The notes below the pieces were generated by a model. The model did no database searches. It was not told the origin of the DNA and worked only from the letters and a program-made list of their open reading frames with translations. Shown in pieces: positions 1 to 10,294 of a stretch of 64,000 bases of DNA. The stretch lies in assembly GCF_963259705.1 (NCBI RefSeq), contig NC_081851.1:15722145-15786144 (forward strand), written 5' to 3'. This DNA is from Myotis daubentonii. Taxonomy: Eukaryota > Chordata > Mammalia > Chiroptera > Vespertilionidae. The translations under genes were made by a program, and so were the position numbers. The number at the start of each line of letters is the position of its first letter. The stretch's first letter is position 1.

Positions 1-111
1 GCCTAATAGGGAGAAACGTCACAAACCTCCTCCTGGGGCCAGGCCCAAAAAGGGACAAAATCAGAAAACATCAAATCAGAAGTAACAAATTAGACATGGC
101 TGAGGAGACAA

Positions 112-126
112 TTTTTATTTTTATTT

Positions 127-165
<39 letters not shown>

Positions 166-172
166 TTTGATT
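112..172 (-). repeat. (TTTA)n run, A-rich tail of the SKP1 retrocopy
   Basis: On the minus strand this reads as a TAAA-repeat tail directly after SKP1 3'UTR-like sequence. That is the expected 3' end of an L1-mobilised cDNA. Confidence 0.8.
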
Positions 173-266
173 TTTACTGTTTGCCTAATATTAACAATTA
201 TAAACAGAGCAGTGCAACTAGTATTTGGAACAATCCCTACAGTGTTACAGTGTCAGGCACAACTTT

Positions 267-812
<546 letters not shown>

Positions 813-871
813 TCAGCAGAACCAAAAGCAAAAGGTGGAGAACAAGGCCAGTTACTTGTTCGGGTACCAAT

Positions 872-1725
872 TGTTGGGGTGCAACCCCAGCAGGCCCAGG
901 GGTTCCCAAAGGCGTGGACGGAGTCGGTGAAGAAGGAATGACACTGAGACAGCGTTCAATTGATCAGGAGCCCAGCCAGGTTCTCTAGCCTGGATCTCCA
1001 GCGAAGTTCTGTGTTTGATTGTCTTGTAACATCTGTATTTAAACCAGTTGATTTTAATCCTATCAATTTCTATTCCAAAGGTTGGGGCGTTCCTTATCTC
1101 CATTCCAGGGAGTAAAGATTATGTAGCTTAAGCGCGATCCTTCTTAGTTAAAGTGATTAACTACCCTCCTGGCACATAGTTTAGGGATTTTATTCCCTCC
1201 CTAACTTCAGGGGAAATTCCCTACCTGGGGAAATAAACTTTCTTGGAGATGTGACCTTGGTGAAAACACATAGCGCCAAGAAGGGGAGCAAACATATTAA
1301 GAACAGTATGCCATATATGCCAGGTCCCTTGAAACATATGCCGTGCAGATGTTTCTTCCCTGCAGCGACTGTGTCAAGCAGCAAGGATGGAACGGCTTCC
1401 GGAAAATTCCCCTTTTTTTATTTTTCAAATGATAGTGCATGTAAGTCCCACGGTATTGTCTTGAAATCTGTTACAGCAAATCTTTTACAAGTCACACACC
1501 TGAAGAAAGGGGACCATTGCATTTCTAAAAGACACTGGAGGAAACATTCTTAGAAACACTGCCCAGTGAAATGTATCTCACCCCCTAGATCAAAGGTAAC
1601 CATGCACATTCTACCATCCACTGGCTTCAACCTTATTTTCCTTAACCCAATTTCATAAAAATCAGTTTAAGTCTGACCTTGAACTTAGACAGCCCAATCA
1701 TTAATCACACATAGTTTATCTATTT
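872..1725 (-). mobile_element. Probable endogenous retrovirus LTR (class II-like), antisense
   Basis: Read on the minus strand, the stretch ends in a U5-like segment with a CTTCACCGACTCCGTCC-type region and the terminus GCACCCCAACA (plus-strand start TGTTGGGGTGC at 872). An AATAAA lies on the minus strand near 1190 and a TATA-like TTTAAATA near 1040. No gag, pol or env coding sequence adjoins it, so it looks like a solo LTR. The upstream boundary near 1725 is uncertain and I see no convincing target duplication. Confidence 0.55.
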
Positions 1726-1748
1726 TTCACCACAAGTACCCTATAAGG

Positions 1749-1900
1749 CAGTGATGGCGAACCTTTTGAGCTCGGATTGTCAAAATTTTGAAAAACCCTA
1801 ACTTAACTCTGGTGCCGTGTCACATATAGAAATATTCTTTTTTTTTAATATTTGCAACCATAGTAAAAAATTATATTTTTGATATTCATTTTATATATTT
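1749..1900 (+). mobile_element. hAT-type DNA transposon fragment, non-autonomous
   Basis: It begins CAGTGATGGCGAACCTTTT, which matches the terminal inverted repeat style of bat non-autonomous hAT elements, followed by the body motif GGTGCCGTGTCAC. No matching right-hand terminus is visible, so the 3' side is truncated or diverged. Confidence 0.55.
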
Positions 1901-1904
1901 AAAT

Positions 1905-2490
1905 GCCAGAATCGCTGCGTGTGCCTCTGAGAGAAAGCTGCCCTCGAGTTCCAACCGATGCCAGACAGTCCTGTTTCTCCCTTATGAGTCTGGGTCCCCA
2001 GAGACTCGCCCAGAATTGGAGCTCAGACCCTGAGATTCCCTCCCGATTGAAAAAGACAATTGTGACCTCAGCCGACAGCCCTCTCCGCATGCACCTCCAC
2101 ACCTTTGTATTTTACTTCTGCACCACACCTCCTCTGAGTCTCAATCCAAGCAACAGCAGCCTCCTGATCACCACACCCTCTGTTTGAGGAACAGCAGCTG
2201 TACGTGAAGCCTCCCCCCACCAGCCAGAGGAGCCACCACAGAGGTGAGAACAGCACCCACCACAGGAGCCCCTGCCAACTGAGGAGCAGCTGCTACAACA
2301 ACCGCCAGCAACTAAGAGGAGCAACTACAGCCCGATGGGCCACTGCCACCAAAGGAGCAGCCCCAGAACGACTCAACATCTACATATGTTGGTGAGATCA
2401 AACGTGGGTAGACAAAGAAACCCCCAAAGGAAAGAAAAGGAGGTCTCACCAGAAAAGCAGAAAAGAGAAACATTTTCCAAGAAGCCAAAT
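1905..2490 (+). mobile_element. L1 5' fragment: 5'UTR plus start of ORF1
   Basis: The last part, from about 2394, encodes an RSNVGRQRNPQRKEKEVSPE-like peptide. It matches the first residues of ORF1 in the antisense L1 at 14.7-15.1 kb (RSNMSRQRNPQRKEKEVSPE). The preceding ~490 bp is GC-rich L1 leader. The element stops within about 30 codons of ORF1: the rest of ORF1, ORF2 and the 3' end are missing. That is opposite to normal 5' truncation. Confidence 0.7.
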
Positions 2491-3027
2491 TCACTCTTTT
2501 CTTCAAAAATTTTTACTGAACTATGGCAGTTGGCTAGTGTCACAAAATTGCTGTGTGGCACACAACACTGCACATTTATTTCTCAGGTGCCTGAAGGCTT
2601 CGGCTAGGTTGGCCAACATGTGATCTTGACTGGGTTTACTCATATGCCTGGGGATTAGGCTTGGACCTGATTTAGGCTGGGCTGGCTGGCTGACTAGGCT
2701 CTGCTCTGGGTGACCCTCCTCCTCCTCCTCCTTGTCCTCCTCCTCCTCTTCCTCCTCCCGGGACAGTCGGCTAGCTGGACCCATCCTCTTTGTGATGGCA
2801 GAAGCACAACAGAGCAAGCCCAGATTTTCAAGCCTCCTTTTGCATCACATCCATTATCATCCCATCGCCTAAAATAAATCAGATGGCCACACTCAGAATC
2901 AAGAGGTTGGAAGGTATACTCTGCTTCCTGTTGGGAGGAACAGCAAAGTCACACTGCAAAAGACACAGGCACGGAAAGGGCTGGAGACTCGTGGATCTGT
3001 TTGTTGAAACTCTTTAGCCTCACGAGT
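2491..3027. other. No gene seen; (CCT)n microsatellite at about 2709-2758
   Basis: The interval holds an imperfect CCT run. The glutamate-rich minus-strand frame across it is a product of the microsatellite. Nothing else is recognised. Confidence 0.5.
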
Positions 3028-3262
3028 TGGGCTGGTGTTGCTCAGCGGATGAGCATCAAGCCAGGAACCAAGAGGTTGCCTGTTCCACTGCCAACCCGGT
3101 CAGGGCACCTGTCTGGGTTCTGAAGATCCCCAGTAGGGGACATGCAAGAGGCGGTCAGCCGAGAGAGGATATTCCTCTCTTTCCCATGTTTCTATCTCTC
3201 TATCCCTCTCCCTCCCTCTCTCTCTAAAAATCAGTAAAAACACATTCAAAGAAAAAACAACC
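3028..3262 (+). mobile_element. VES SINE
   Basis: A degenerate tRNA-derived head (CTGGTGTTGCTCAGCGGATG, with a B-box-like block) is followed by the CCCAGTAGGGG linker, a CT-rich block and an AATCAGTAAAAA tail. Confidence 0.85.
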
Positions 3263-3865
3263 CCAAAATGATTTAGCCTTCTCATCACGGCAGCCTGTCT
3301 TACAATGCTGAAAATTCAGTAGGGCCTGGCCTTTTAAGGATTACATATAGGAGCAGTCTCAAAGCCTTAAAATGCAAATTGTAACACCCAATTTCTATCA
3401 TTAAATTTAGAAAAATAATTAATAGTTTTGGAATCATAATTTTACAGATTCTACAGGTTAGGTCCAGTGCACTGAACTGACTCATATACATCCATTCCTT
3501 AGATGAAGACTCATCTCTGTGCCTTGGACCAACGTCTCTTCCCTTTACACCTTGAGCATTAGCCCAGAAAACTCAGGTTATTCTTGGGAATGGCGGGAAA
3601 CAGTTTTAAAGTCATAGCACAGAGCTACATGCAGGTCATAGGAAGGATTCATTCTGAGTAATAAATAAATGTATTTATTGTAATTATGCCTATAAACCTT
3701 GATCTTTCGGGTGTGGGAAGTTATTATGTGGCAAGGTTTTAGGGGATTTGAGAGGGATATGACAGGATTTAATTTCTTAAGTAACAATTGCTTTATCACA
3801 ATTATTTTTTTTTTCCAAATGGCTAATTCTAGGAAAATTTTCAAATTCTATCTTTATTCCATTTT
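3263..3865. other. No gene or recognised repeat
   Basis: AT-rich sequence with no coding frame that resembles a known protein. Confidence 0.4.
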
Positions 3866-4109
3866 TTTTTTTTTTTGGTTAATCCTCACCGAGGATATTT
3901 TTCCATTGACTTTTAGAAAGAGTGGAAGAGAGAGGAAAATACAGAGAGAAACATCGGTGTGTGAGAACACATCTATTGTTTGCCTTCTGCAGGGGCGGTG
4001 ACCAGGTCTGGGCCTGCAACCAAGGTACACGCCCTTGACTGGAATCAAGCTCTGTACGCTTTGGTCTGAAGCCTGATGCTCTATCCCCTGAACCAAACCG
4101 GCTAGAGCC
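3866..4109 (-). mobile_element. VES SINE, antisense
   Basis: It starts with a T-run and TTAATCCTCACC (the reversed tail), then a GAGAGAGGAAA purine block, and ends with the reversed tRNA head CCAAACCGGCTAGAGCC. Confidence 0.85.
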
Positions 4110-4164
4110 AATTTTTCTAAAAAATGTAAATCATTTAGGACAATAAAGCACAGTGAAGTGAAGA

Positions 4165-4440
4165 TGAGTGCTATGGTGTGAATGCTTGTGACTCCTCTCC
4201 CCATCCCCCAAATTCATAAATTGAAACCCTATTGCCCCAGCTAATGGGACTAGGAGCTGGAGCTTTGGGAGGGGGTTAGGTCCTGGGGGTGGAGCCCTCA
4301 TGATGAGATGTGTTCCGTTATAAAGGGGGCCTGAGCGAGCTGCCTGCCACATTCCCCAAGTGAGAATACAAGAAGTCAGAAGTCTGCAATTGGAAGAGGG
4401 CTCGCACGGACCGACCATACAGACACCATTGTAAGATACG
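4165..4440 (+). mobile_element. ERVL-MaLR LTR fragment (MLT1-like)
   Basis: The order of motifs is that of MLT1-type LTRs: GCTATGGTGTGAATGC, then CAAATTCATAAATTGAAACCC, TGGGAGGGGGTTAGGTCCTG, GGTGGAGCCCTCATGATGAG and TTATAAAGGGGGCC with its TATA box. The copy is old and diverged. No internal retroviral sequence follows. Confidence 0.65.
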
Positions 4441-4675
4441 ATTTTTGCCTTCATAGTTCATAGTGAGTCCCATGTGGTGGGAACTGTTCTGGTCATGTGC
4501 AGTAGGACACCTTGTGCCTTGTAATGTTTTAAAAGTAGTTTGATTGGGAGACGTCATTCTCCCGCGACAGTATGGCCCGGAGGTTTGGAGGAGCGGTCCC
4601 TCTCTGGTGTGGCTTTCTAGGACAGTTCCCATTTTCCGAGGCCTCTGACCTGCGAGCAAAGAGGAAATCGGCGAG

Positions 4676-5008
4676 ATGACGGACCGCTACACCATCCACA
4701 GCCAGCTGGAGCACCTGCAGTCCAAGTACATAGGCACTGGCCACGCGGACACCACCAAGTGGGAATGGCTGGTGAACCAGCACCGCGACTCCTACTGCTC
4801 CTACCTGGGCCACTTCGACCTCCTCAACTACTTCGCCATTGCGGAGAATGAGAGCAAAGCTCCAGTCCGCTTCAACGTGATGGAGAAGACGCTGCAGCCC
4901 TGCGGACCGCCAGTGCACAAGCCAGAGGAGAACTGCGGTCCTGCCGGTCCGCGCTCTGCCGCAGAGCACCGGTATTCCTCCGGTGTGCGACCTCCCCGTG
5001 TGCCCTGA
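4676..5008 (+). pseudogene. SF3B5: SF3B5 copy with lost stop codon (110 instead of 86 residues)
   Basis: SF3B5 (SF3b10) is a small subunit of the SF3b part of the U2 snRNP, which recognises the intron branch point. Codons 1-86 read as SF3B5 from MTDRYTIHSQLEHLQSKYIG to the KPEEN end. Against my memory of the human protein, which is nearly invariant in mammals, there are six replacements: M44L, R63P, L68V, M72T and, near the C terminus, A80V and D81H. The stop TGA has become TGC, so the frame runs 24 codons further in GC-rich former 3'UTR. An A-rich patch lies at 5258-5270. The normal gene is intronless, so intron loss cannot prove retroposition. The changes at conserved sites and the added tail argue for a decaying copy, not the active gene. 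Confidence 0.75.
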
Positions 5009-5344
5009 CCCGCGGGGACCGATTCTTCGAGCCTCCGGAGTCTCACGGTACAGACATGCTTCCTCCGGGCGCCTCCCCTGATCCTCCTTCGTGTGGACTC
5101 TCGGAACACAGCGCTGGGTCCCCTGAGAACTGTGACCTTGGCGACCCTAAAGCCAGCGAGCTTCAGGGGAGAGGCACTGGAGTGAGACGGAATAGGGAGG
5201 CTCTCTTTTAGCCAGTTGATCGTCCCTGTTGGTTTTTCCATAAGGTTCAGAAAATGTTCAAAAAAATAAAATGTGTTTGATTGTGACACTAGCAATGTAT
5301 AGAATCTTGAATTCATTGCTTTCATCAAAAGATGATTTAATTTT

Positions 5345-7950
5345 AAAGGTAACTTTCAAGGATAATCGTTGGAATTGGCAACTGATGAAAGATTGAAAAT
5401 GAGTAATGAAAATATATGATTTGTTTCATTGTAGATAAAAGTTAAAAACGAATATTCGGAGCTTGCGGAAATTACTTTAGATATGCTTCTTCCAAATATT
5501 GTATTTCAATAGTCCAGATATCACCCACTGACTATAACTTCCTGACACCTGGTATACAGATAATATAATGACATATCCTCTTTTATAACATCTATAAAAA
5601 TTAGTTCCTTCTTTAATATAAAACATTTAATAAAATAAGTCAAAATTAAAAGCTCAGATATTCTACATGATGATGAGCAAACCAGTGACCTAATGAAAAA
5701 TTCTGGCTCTCGACAGTGACTTGGTCAGAATGCAGAAGTGTCCTGTGTTGAAGTTATTCTGCAGGGACAGACTGTCAGGAAGCAATGCTGGGTGGATGAA
5801 CTAACCCACACTACTGAGCACAGCAGGTTGGCAGCAAGGAGCCCAGAGTGGCCTCCTGGTACTGCGCAGAGGCCCCACCAGGTGGCGGAGCAGCGGCAAA
5901 TCTCCTGGCAGATCTGGCCACAGCCTCCCACATGGATGAGGGGGGCTGCTGCCTCATCCAGGTCCACCAGGGTCCCACAGGAGGAGGAGCTGTTGGAGGC
6001 CTAGCCCAGCTGGTGTGGAGCCGCCCCTGCCACCAGACCAAGTGCATCTGCCTGGAGTCCAGGCCACCATCCTGCAGGCGCTCCTCTCCCGCATGTGGGC
6101 AAGATGCACTTGCTCATCTGAGGGAGGAGCTGGAGCGGAAGCTGGTGAGGGGCAGCGCTGGGCCAGACCACCTTCCTCAGTGTCACCAAGGTGAGTGCCC
6201 TCCAGCTCACCTGCCCAGCGCCTCCCGCCTAAAAGCCTAGTCAACCCCCCGCCCCCCCTCCCTGCAACTGAGTGCGGGTTCCAGCCTATCTGGCACCTCC
6301 CAGGTGCTGGGACTTGGAGTGTCCCACTTGGTAGTGGCTGATGTGGGCGGGAAGGGCTCATTCCAAGGGTGAACTTGGGCTTGTCACCTATTTAAAACGC
6401 TTGGAGGATTGGGGTTTCCCTGGGCCTTGCTCTGTGGGGGCAGCCAAGGAGTCACTTTCCCAAAGAACGGGAGTTGGAGAGCCCCAGGGTCCTGGGAGAA
6501 AGCAGGAGAGTGGAGAGGCTCCATCAAGTCACCACCTGGGACCAAGAGCCCCAGTGAGAGACCAAGAGCCCCAGTGTGGGCGCCTTCCCTGTGCGGGTCT
6601 GGTCCCCTGTCATTCTGGGGCAGATTGCATGTGCTCCCTGACCTGGAGGAGTGGTGGCTGCTGAGCTGACAGGAGGCAGCTGGGGACAGAGTTCCAGCCA
6701 GACCCCAGCAGGGCCCCCTGTCTATTAAGCTAGGCAGTGTGGGGTCCTGCTTCTCCAGGGCTTGTGTCTCAAGCCAGTGGACAAGACAGATCTGTAGTCC
6801 CCAGAAAGTTAACGACCTGGTCAAATAGGTTGTGTGTGTATATGTGTGTGTGTGTGTTTGTGTGTGTGGGGGGGGGGTGAGCAAGGGAGGGTGGAGAGGT
6901 GAGCTGAGGGAAGGGAATGGGAAGGGGCAGAGCTTATTTCAGGCTCTGGGAATATGTGTCTTGGAGGGTAGTCACCACGTGAGCCCATATACAACTTGGT
7001 GTTTATTCAGCAGTGGCTGCAGTGCAAGGATGATGATTAAATTGTGGTTGGTTGGTTGGTAGGTTGGGCGGTTGGTTGGGTGGGTGGGAGGTTGGTTGGT
7101 TTGGTCTCAGAAGAAATAAGAGGTAGAGACAATCATCTGTCTTTACTTAGAGCCCAGCAGTGGCCTGACTGGGTCTTGGCTGGTAGGGCCTGTCCTTCTC
7201 AGCTGAGTTTGGAAGTGTTCTGGGAGAGATGGCAGCACTTCTCCCACCTGTGAGCTGAGGCTGGCATCCTTGCTGCCTAGCGGCTGGCTGTCCAAGGGAC
7301 TTAGTGGCAGGAATAATTCACTCACAGCTCCCTTTCTCACTGGACAGAATAGGTGACATGTGGCTCTCAGTCCATGCACTAAGCTAATGTCAGGATGGGG
7401 CAGACCCTACATGGAAGTATTTCAGCTTCACAAACCATTTGAGTGAGTTAAATAACAACTCTTATGTTTTTTAACTTTTAAGGCAGAAGATACAGCCACA
7501 TTTTAATTTGATGTTTACAAGAGTTGATTTTTACCCCCAAAAAATTGACTTCAGCTGAAGTTTTCCATACCTGGAAAGTTACTTGTTGAATTTTAATAAA
7601 AGTGACATATAGTGCTCAACACATCTGTATTTTCTGAGCCTTTTCACACCAATACAAAGAATATGCAATTGATGTTTTAAAAAGATAATGCTAAATTTAC
7701 TAGTTTGGGTTATAGGACAGTTACTAAGAAATGTTTAATGGTATCTACCAAAATGTTATAGGATAAGTTTTATAGAGATTGTATATTTTTGAAATGAGTA
7801 GTATTATAAAACTGTGTTTACATTTTTGTGAAGTTTTGTACCACAAAGATTAAACAAAGGAAAAGTTTATATTTGCTGAGATATTTAGGAAGATTGTAGA
7901 AATCTGAACCCACAATTATTTTTTGAAGCGTTTGTAGAAACCTTATTTAA
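5345..7950. other. Unassigned 2.6 kb with two microsatellites
   Basis: The stretch 5345-5720 is AT-rich and featureless. The stretch 5738-6240 is GC-rich with overlapping frames on both strands, none recognised. (TG)n with a G-run lies at 6829-6875 and a GGTT/GGGT repeat at 7044-7102. The frames here show no family signature. Confidence 0.4.
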
Positions 7951-7954
7951 GAGG

Positions 7955-8075
7955 TCTAATTTTACCCTCATTCTATAGATGTAGCTAGGAGACCCAGAAA
8001 GGGTAAGTGAAATCCCTAAGACCAAAGCTAATTAATAGCAGAGATTAATTGAGAACCCAGGGCAAGGGCTCCTTC
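7955..8075 (-). mobile_element. MIR SINE fragment, antisense
   Basis: TTTTACCCTCATTCTATAG, then GACCCAGAAAGGGTAAGTGA and GAGAACCCAGGGCA match the reversed central part of MIR in order. Confidence 0.65.
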
Positions 8076-8186
8076 TATTTTTCCCGTCAGCCTCTGTAGA
8101 CCCAGTTAAAGTTAGAACCATAGAGCTGTGACTTAGGAGATGTGAATCCTTTAAAAACCTTTTCTGTATACATATGCTTCTCTTAG

Positions 8187-8194
8187 GAGTCTTT

Positions 8195-8241
<47 letters not shown>

Positions 8242-8244
8242 TTA
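8187..8244 (-). repeat. (TTTA)n, 3' tail of the antisense L1 split off by Helitrons
   Basis: On the minus strand the Helitron composite is inserted between ...TTTAGCAA (10,031 side) and TAATAAATAAAT (8,244 side). Removing it restores AGCAATAATAAAT, the usual L1 terminus (AGCAATAAA in other L1 copies here) running into an A-rich tail. Confidence 0.75.
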
Positions 8245-9386
8245 CTAGAGGCCCGGTGCACAAAAATTTGTGTACTTGGGGGAAAGGGAGGGTCCCTCAG
8301 CCTGGCCTGTGCCCTCTCGCAGTCTGGGACCCCTCGGGAGATAATGCCCTGCTGTCTCAGGCCTGCTCCCGAGTGGCAGAGGGCAGGCCCAATCCCTAGG
8401 TCCAGCCCCTGGCCGGGCTCAGAGCAGGGCCGATTAGGGAGTTGGGGCGCCGCCCCATCATGCACAGAGCAGGGCGGATCGGGAGGTTGTGATTCCACCC
8501 TCAGTCACGCTCAGGGTAGGGCCAATTGGGGGGTTGGGTCACTGCCCCTTGTCACACTCAAGGCAGGGTCGATGGGGAGGTTGCAGCGCCACCCCCTGTC
8601 ACGACAGAGCAGGGCCAATCCGGGGGTTGGGGCACTGCCCCCTGTCACGCACAGAGCAGGGCCCATCAGGGGGGTTGGGGCTCTGTACCCTGTCACACAC
8701 AGAGCAGGGCCAATCAGGGGGTTGGGGCACAGCCCCCTGTCACGCACAGAGCAGGGCCCATCAGGGGGTTGAGGAGCTCTCCCCTGTCACTCATAGAGTA
8801 GGGCCGATAAGGGAGTTGGGGCACCGTCCCCTGTCACCCACAATGGGGAGTTTATGGCTCTACCCCCTCACACACAGAGCAGGGCCCGTGGGGGGGGGGC
8901 GGGTTGGGGCGCCGTGCTTTACAACCCACAGAGCAGAGCCGATCAGGTGGTTGGGGCGCCGCCACTCTCACACTCAGGGCAGAGCTGATGGGGAGGTTAT
9001 GGCTCTACCCTGTCACACACAGAGCAGGGCCCGTGGGGTGGGGGGGTTGGGGCACAGCACCCTGTCACACACAGAGCAGGGCCGATCAGCGGATTAGGGC
9101 CCCGCACCCTGTCACACACAGAGCTGCAGGGCGATCAGGGGGTTGGGGAGCTCCCCCCTATCAGGCACAGAGCAGGGCTGACCAGGGGGTTGGGGCACCT
9201 TCCCCTGTCATGAACAGAGCAGGGCGGATAGAGAGGTTGAGGCCCCACCTCCTGTCAAACACAGAGGCCCAGGGCGACCAGGGGATTTGGTCCCTGCCCC
9301 CTGTCACGCTGATCCCGGTGCCCAGAGGCCTCGCGGCTCTGCTGATCCTGGTGCTGGGAGGCATATTACCCTTTTACTATATAGGA
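8245..9386 (-). mobile_element. Non-autonomous Helitron (HeliBat type), second unit of composite
   Basis: On the minus strand it starts TCCTATATAGTAAAAGGGTA (5' TC at 9386) and ends CTAG at 8248-8245, followed by T. Just before the end is the 3' hairpin GTGCAC-AAAAATTT-GTGTAC near 8256-8275 (plus coordinates). No Rep/helicase coding is present. Most of its length is a ~49-bp tandem repeat. Confidence 0.85.
8400..9330. repeat. ~49-bp minisatellite inside the Helitron
   Basis: The core CAGAGCAGGGCC recurs every 44-55 bases, with GGGTTGGGGC and CCCTGTCAC between, about 18 times with drift. Long Gly/Pro/Arg-rich frames on both strands result from it and are not genes. Confidence 0.9.
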
Positions 9387-10030
9387 TAGAGGCCTGGTGC
9401 ATGAGTGGGGCTGGATGGTTTGCCCTGAAGGGTGTCCTGGATCAGGGTGGGGGTCCCCACTGGGGTGCCTGGCCAGCCTGGGTGAAGGGATGATGGCTGT
9501 TTGCAGCTGGTCACACACCCTTCAGGGTGGGGGTCCCCACTGGGGTGCCTGGCCAGTCTGGGTGAAGGGCTGAGGGCTGTTTTCAGGCTGGTGGGTGACT
9601 GAAGCTCCCAACCGCTCCTTTTTTTCTTTTTTTTCTTTTTTATTCTGGGCCAGCTTTAGCTCTGAGGCTTGGCTCCAGCTCTTAGGCCTCCGCTGCTGAA
9701 AGAAGGTATCTGGTTTGTTTGGGTTCTATAATCAAAACTCTGTATCAACTCCAGTTCTGAGATCCCAGCCAACTGAAATCTGGTTTCTGGGGTTTTGTGT
9801 AGCTTCTAGATGTTACAATGTTTCAAACTGGAGGCTAAGAGGCCGGCAAGGCAGGCGGGGAACGTTGGAGTCCTCCAGCACTGAAGCAAGCAAGCCTCAT
9901 GTTCAGTTTAAGCTGCCTGGCTGCCGGCCGCCATCTTGGCTGGCAGTTAATTTGCATATTGCCCTGATTAGCCAATGGGTAGAGTAGTGGTCGTACGCTA
10001 ATTACCATGTTTCTCTTTTATTAGATAGGA
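9387..10030 (-). mobile_element. Non-autonomous Helitron, first unit of composite
   Basis: The minus-strand 5' end is TCCTATCTAATAAAAGAG at 10030. The 3' end, GCACCAGGCCTCTA, runs directly into the TCC of the next unit without the final G of CTAG. Near the 5' end are CCATTGGCTAATCAG, ATGCAAATTAA and CCAAGATGGCGGCC. The other copy of this unit is at 57,580. Confidence 0.8.
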
Positions 10031-10294
10031 TTGCTAAAAGTATTACAAAGGGTATTACATATGTGTCCATTCCCCCCCCCCCACGCTAGACAGTCCCCTA
10101 GCCTCCGCTATCCCCTAGTGTCCTATGTCCATTGGTTATGCTTATATGCATGCATGCAAGTCCTTTGGTTGATCTCTTACCCCCTACCTCCTGCCTCCCA
10201 ACCCTCCCCGGCCTTCCCGCTGCAGTTTGACAGTCTGTTTGAGGCAGCTCTGCCACTGTATCTATTATTGTTCAAAAGTTTATAATGGTCTTTA

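Noticed and set aside
2521..2817. Glu-rich minus-strand protein
   Set aside because: The acidic run is the (CCT)n microsatellite; the rest has no recognisable sequence.
8344..9389. Several long Gly/Pro/His-rich frames on both strands
   Set aside because: They are translations of the 49-bp minisatellite inside a Helitron; several phases are open because the repeat lacks stops.
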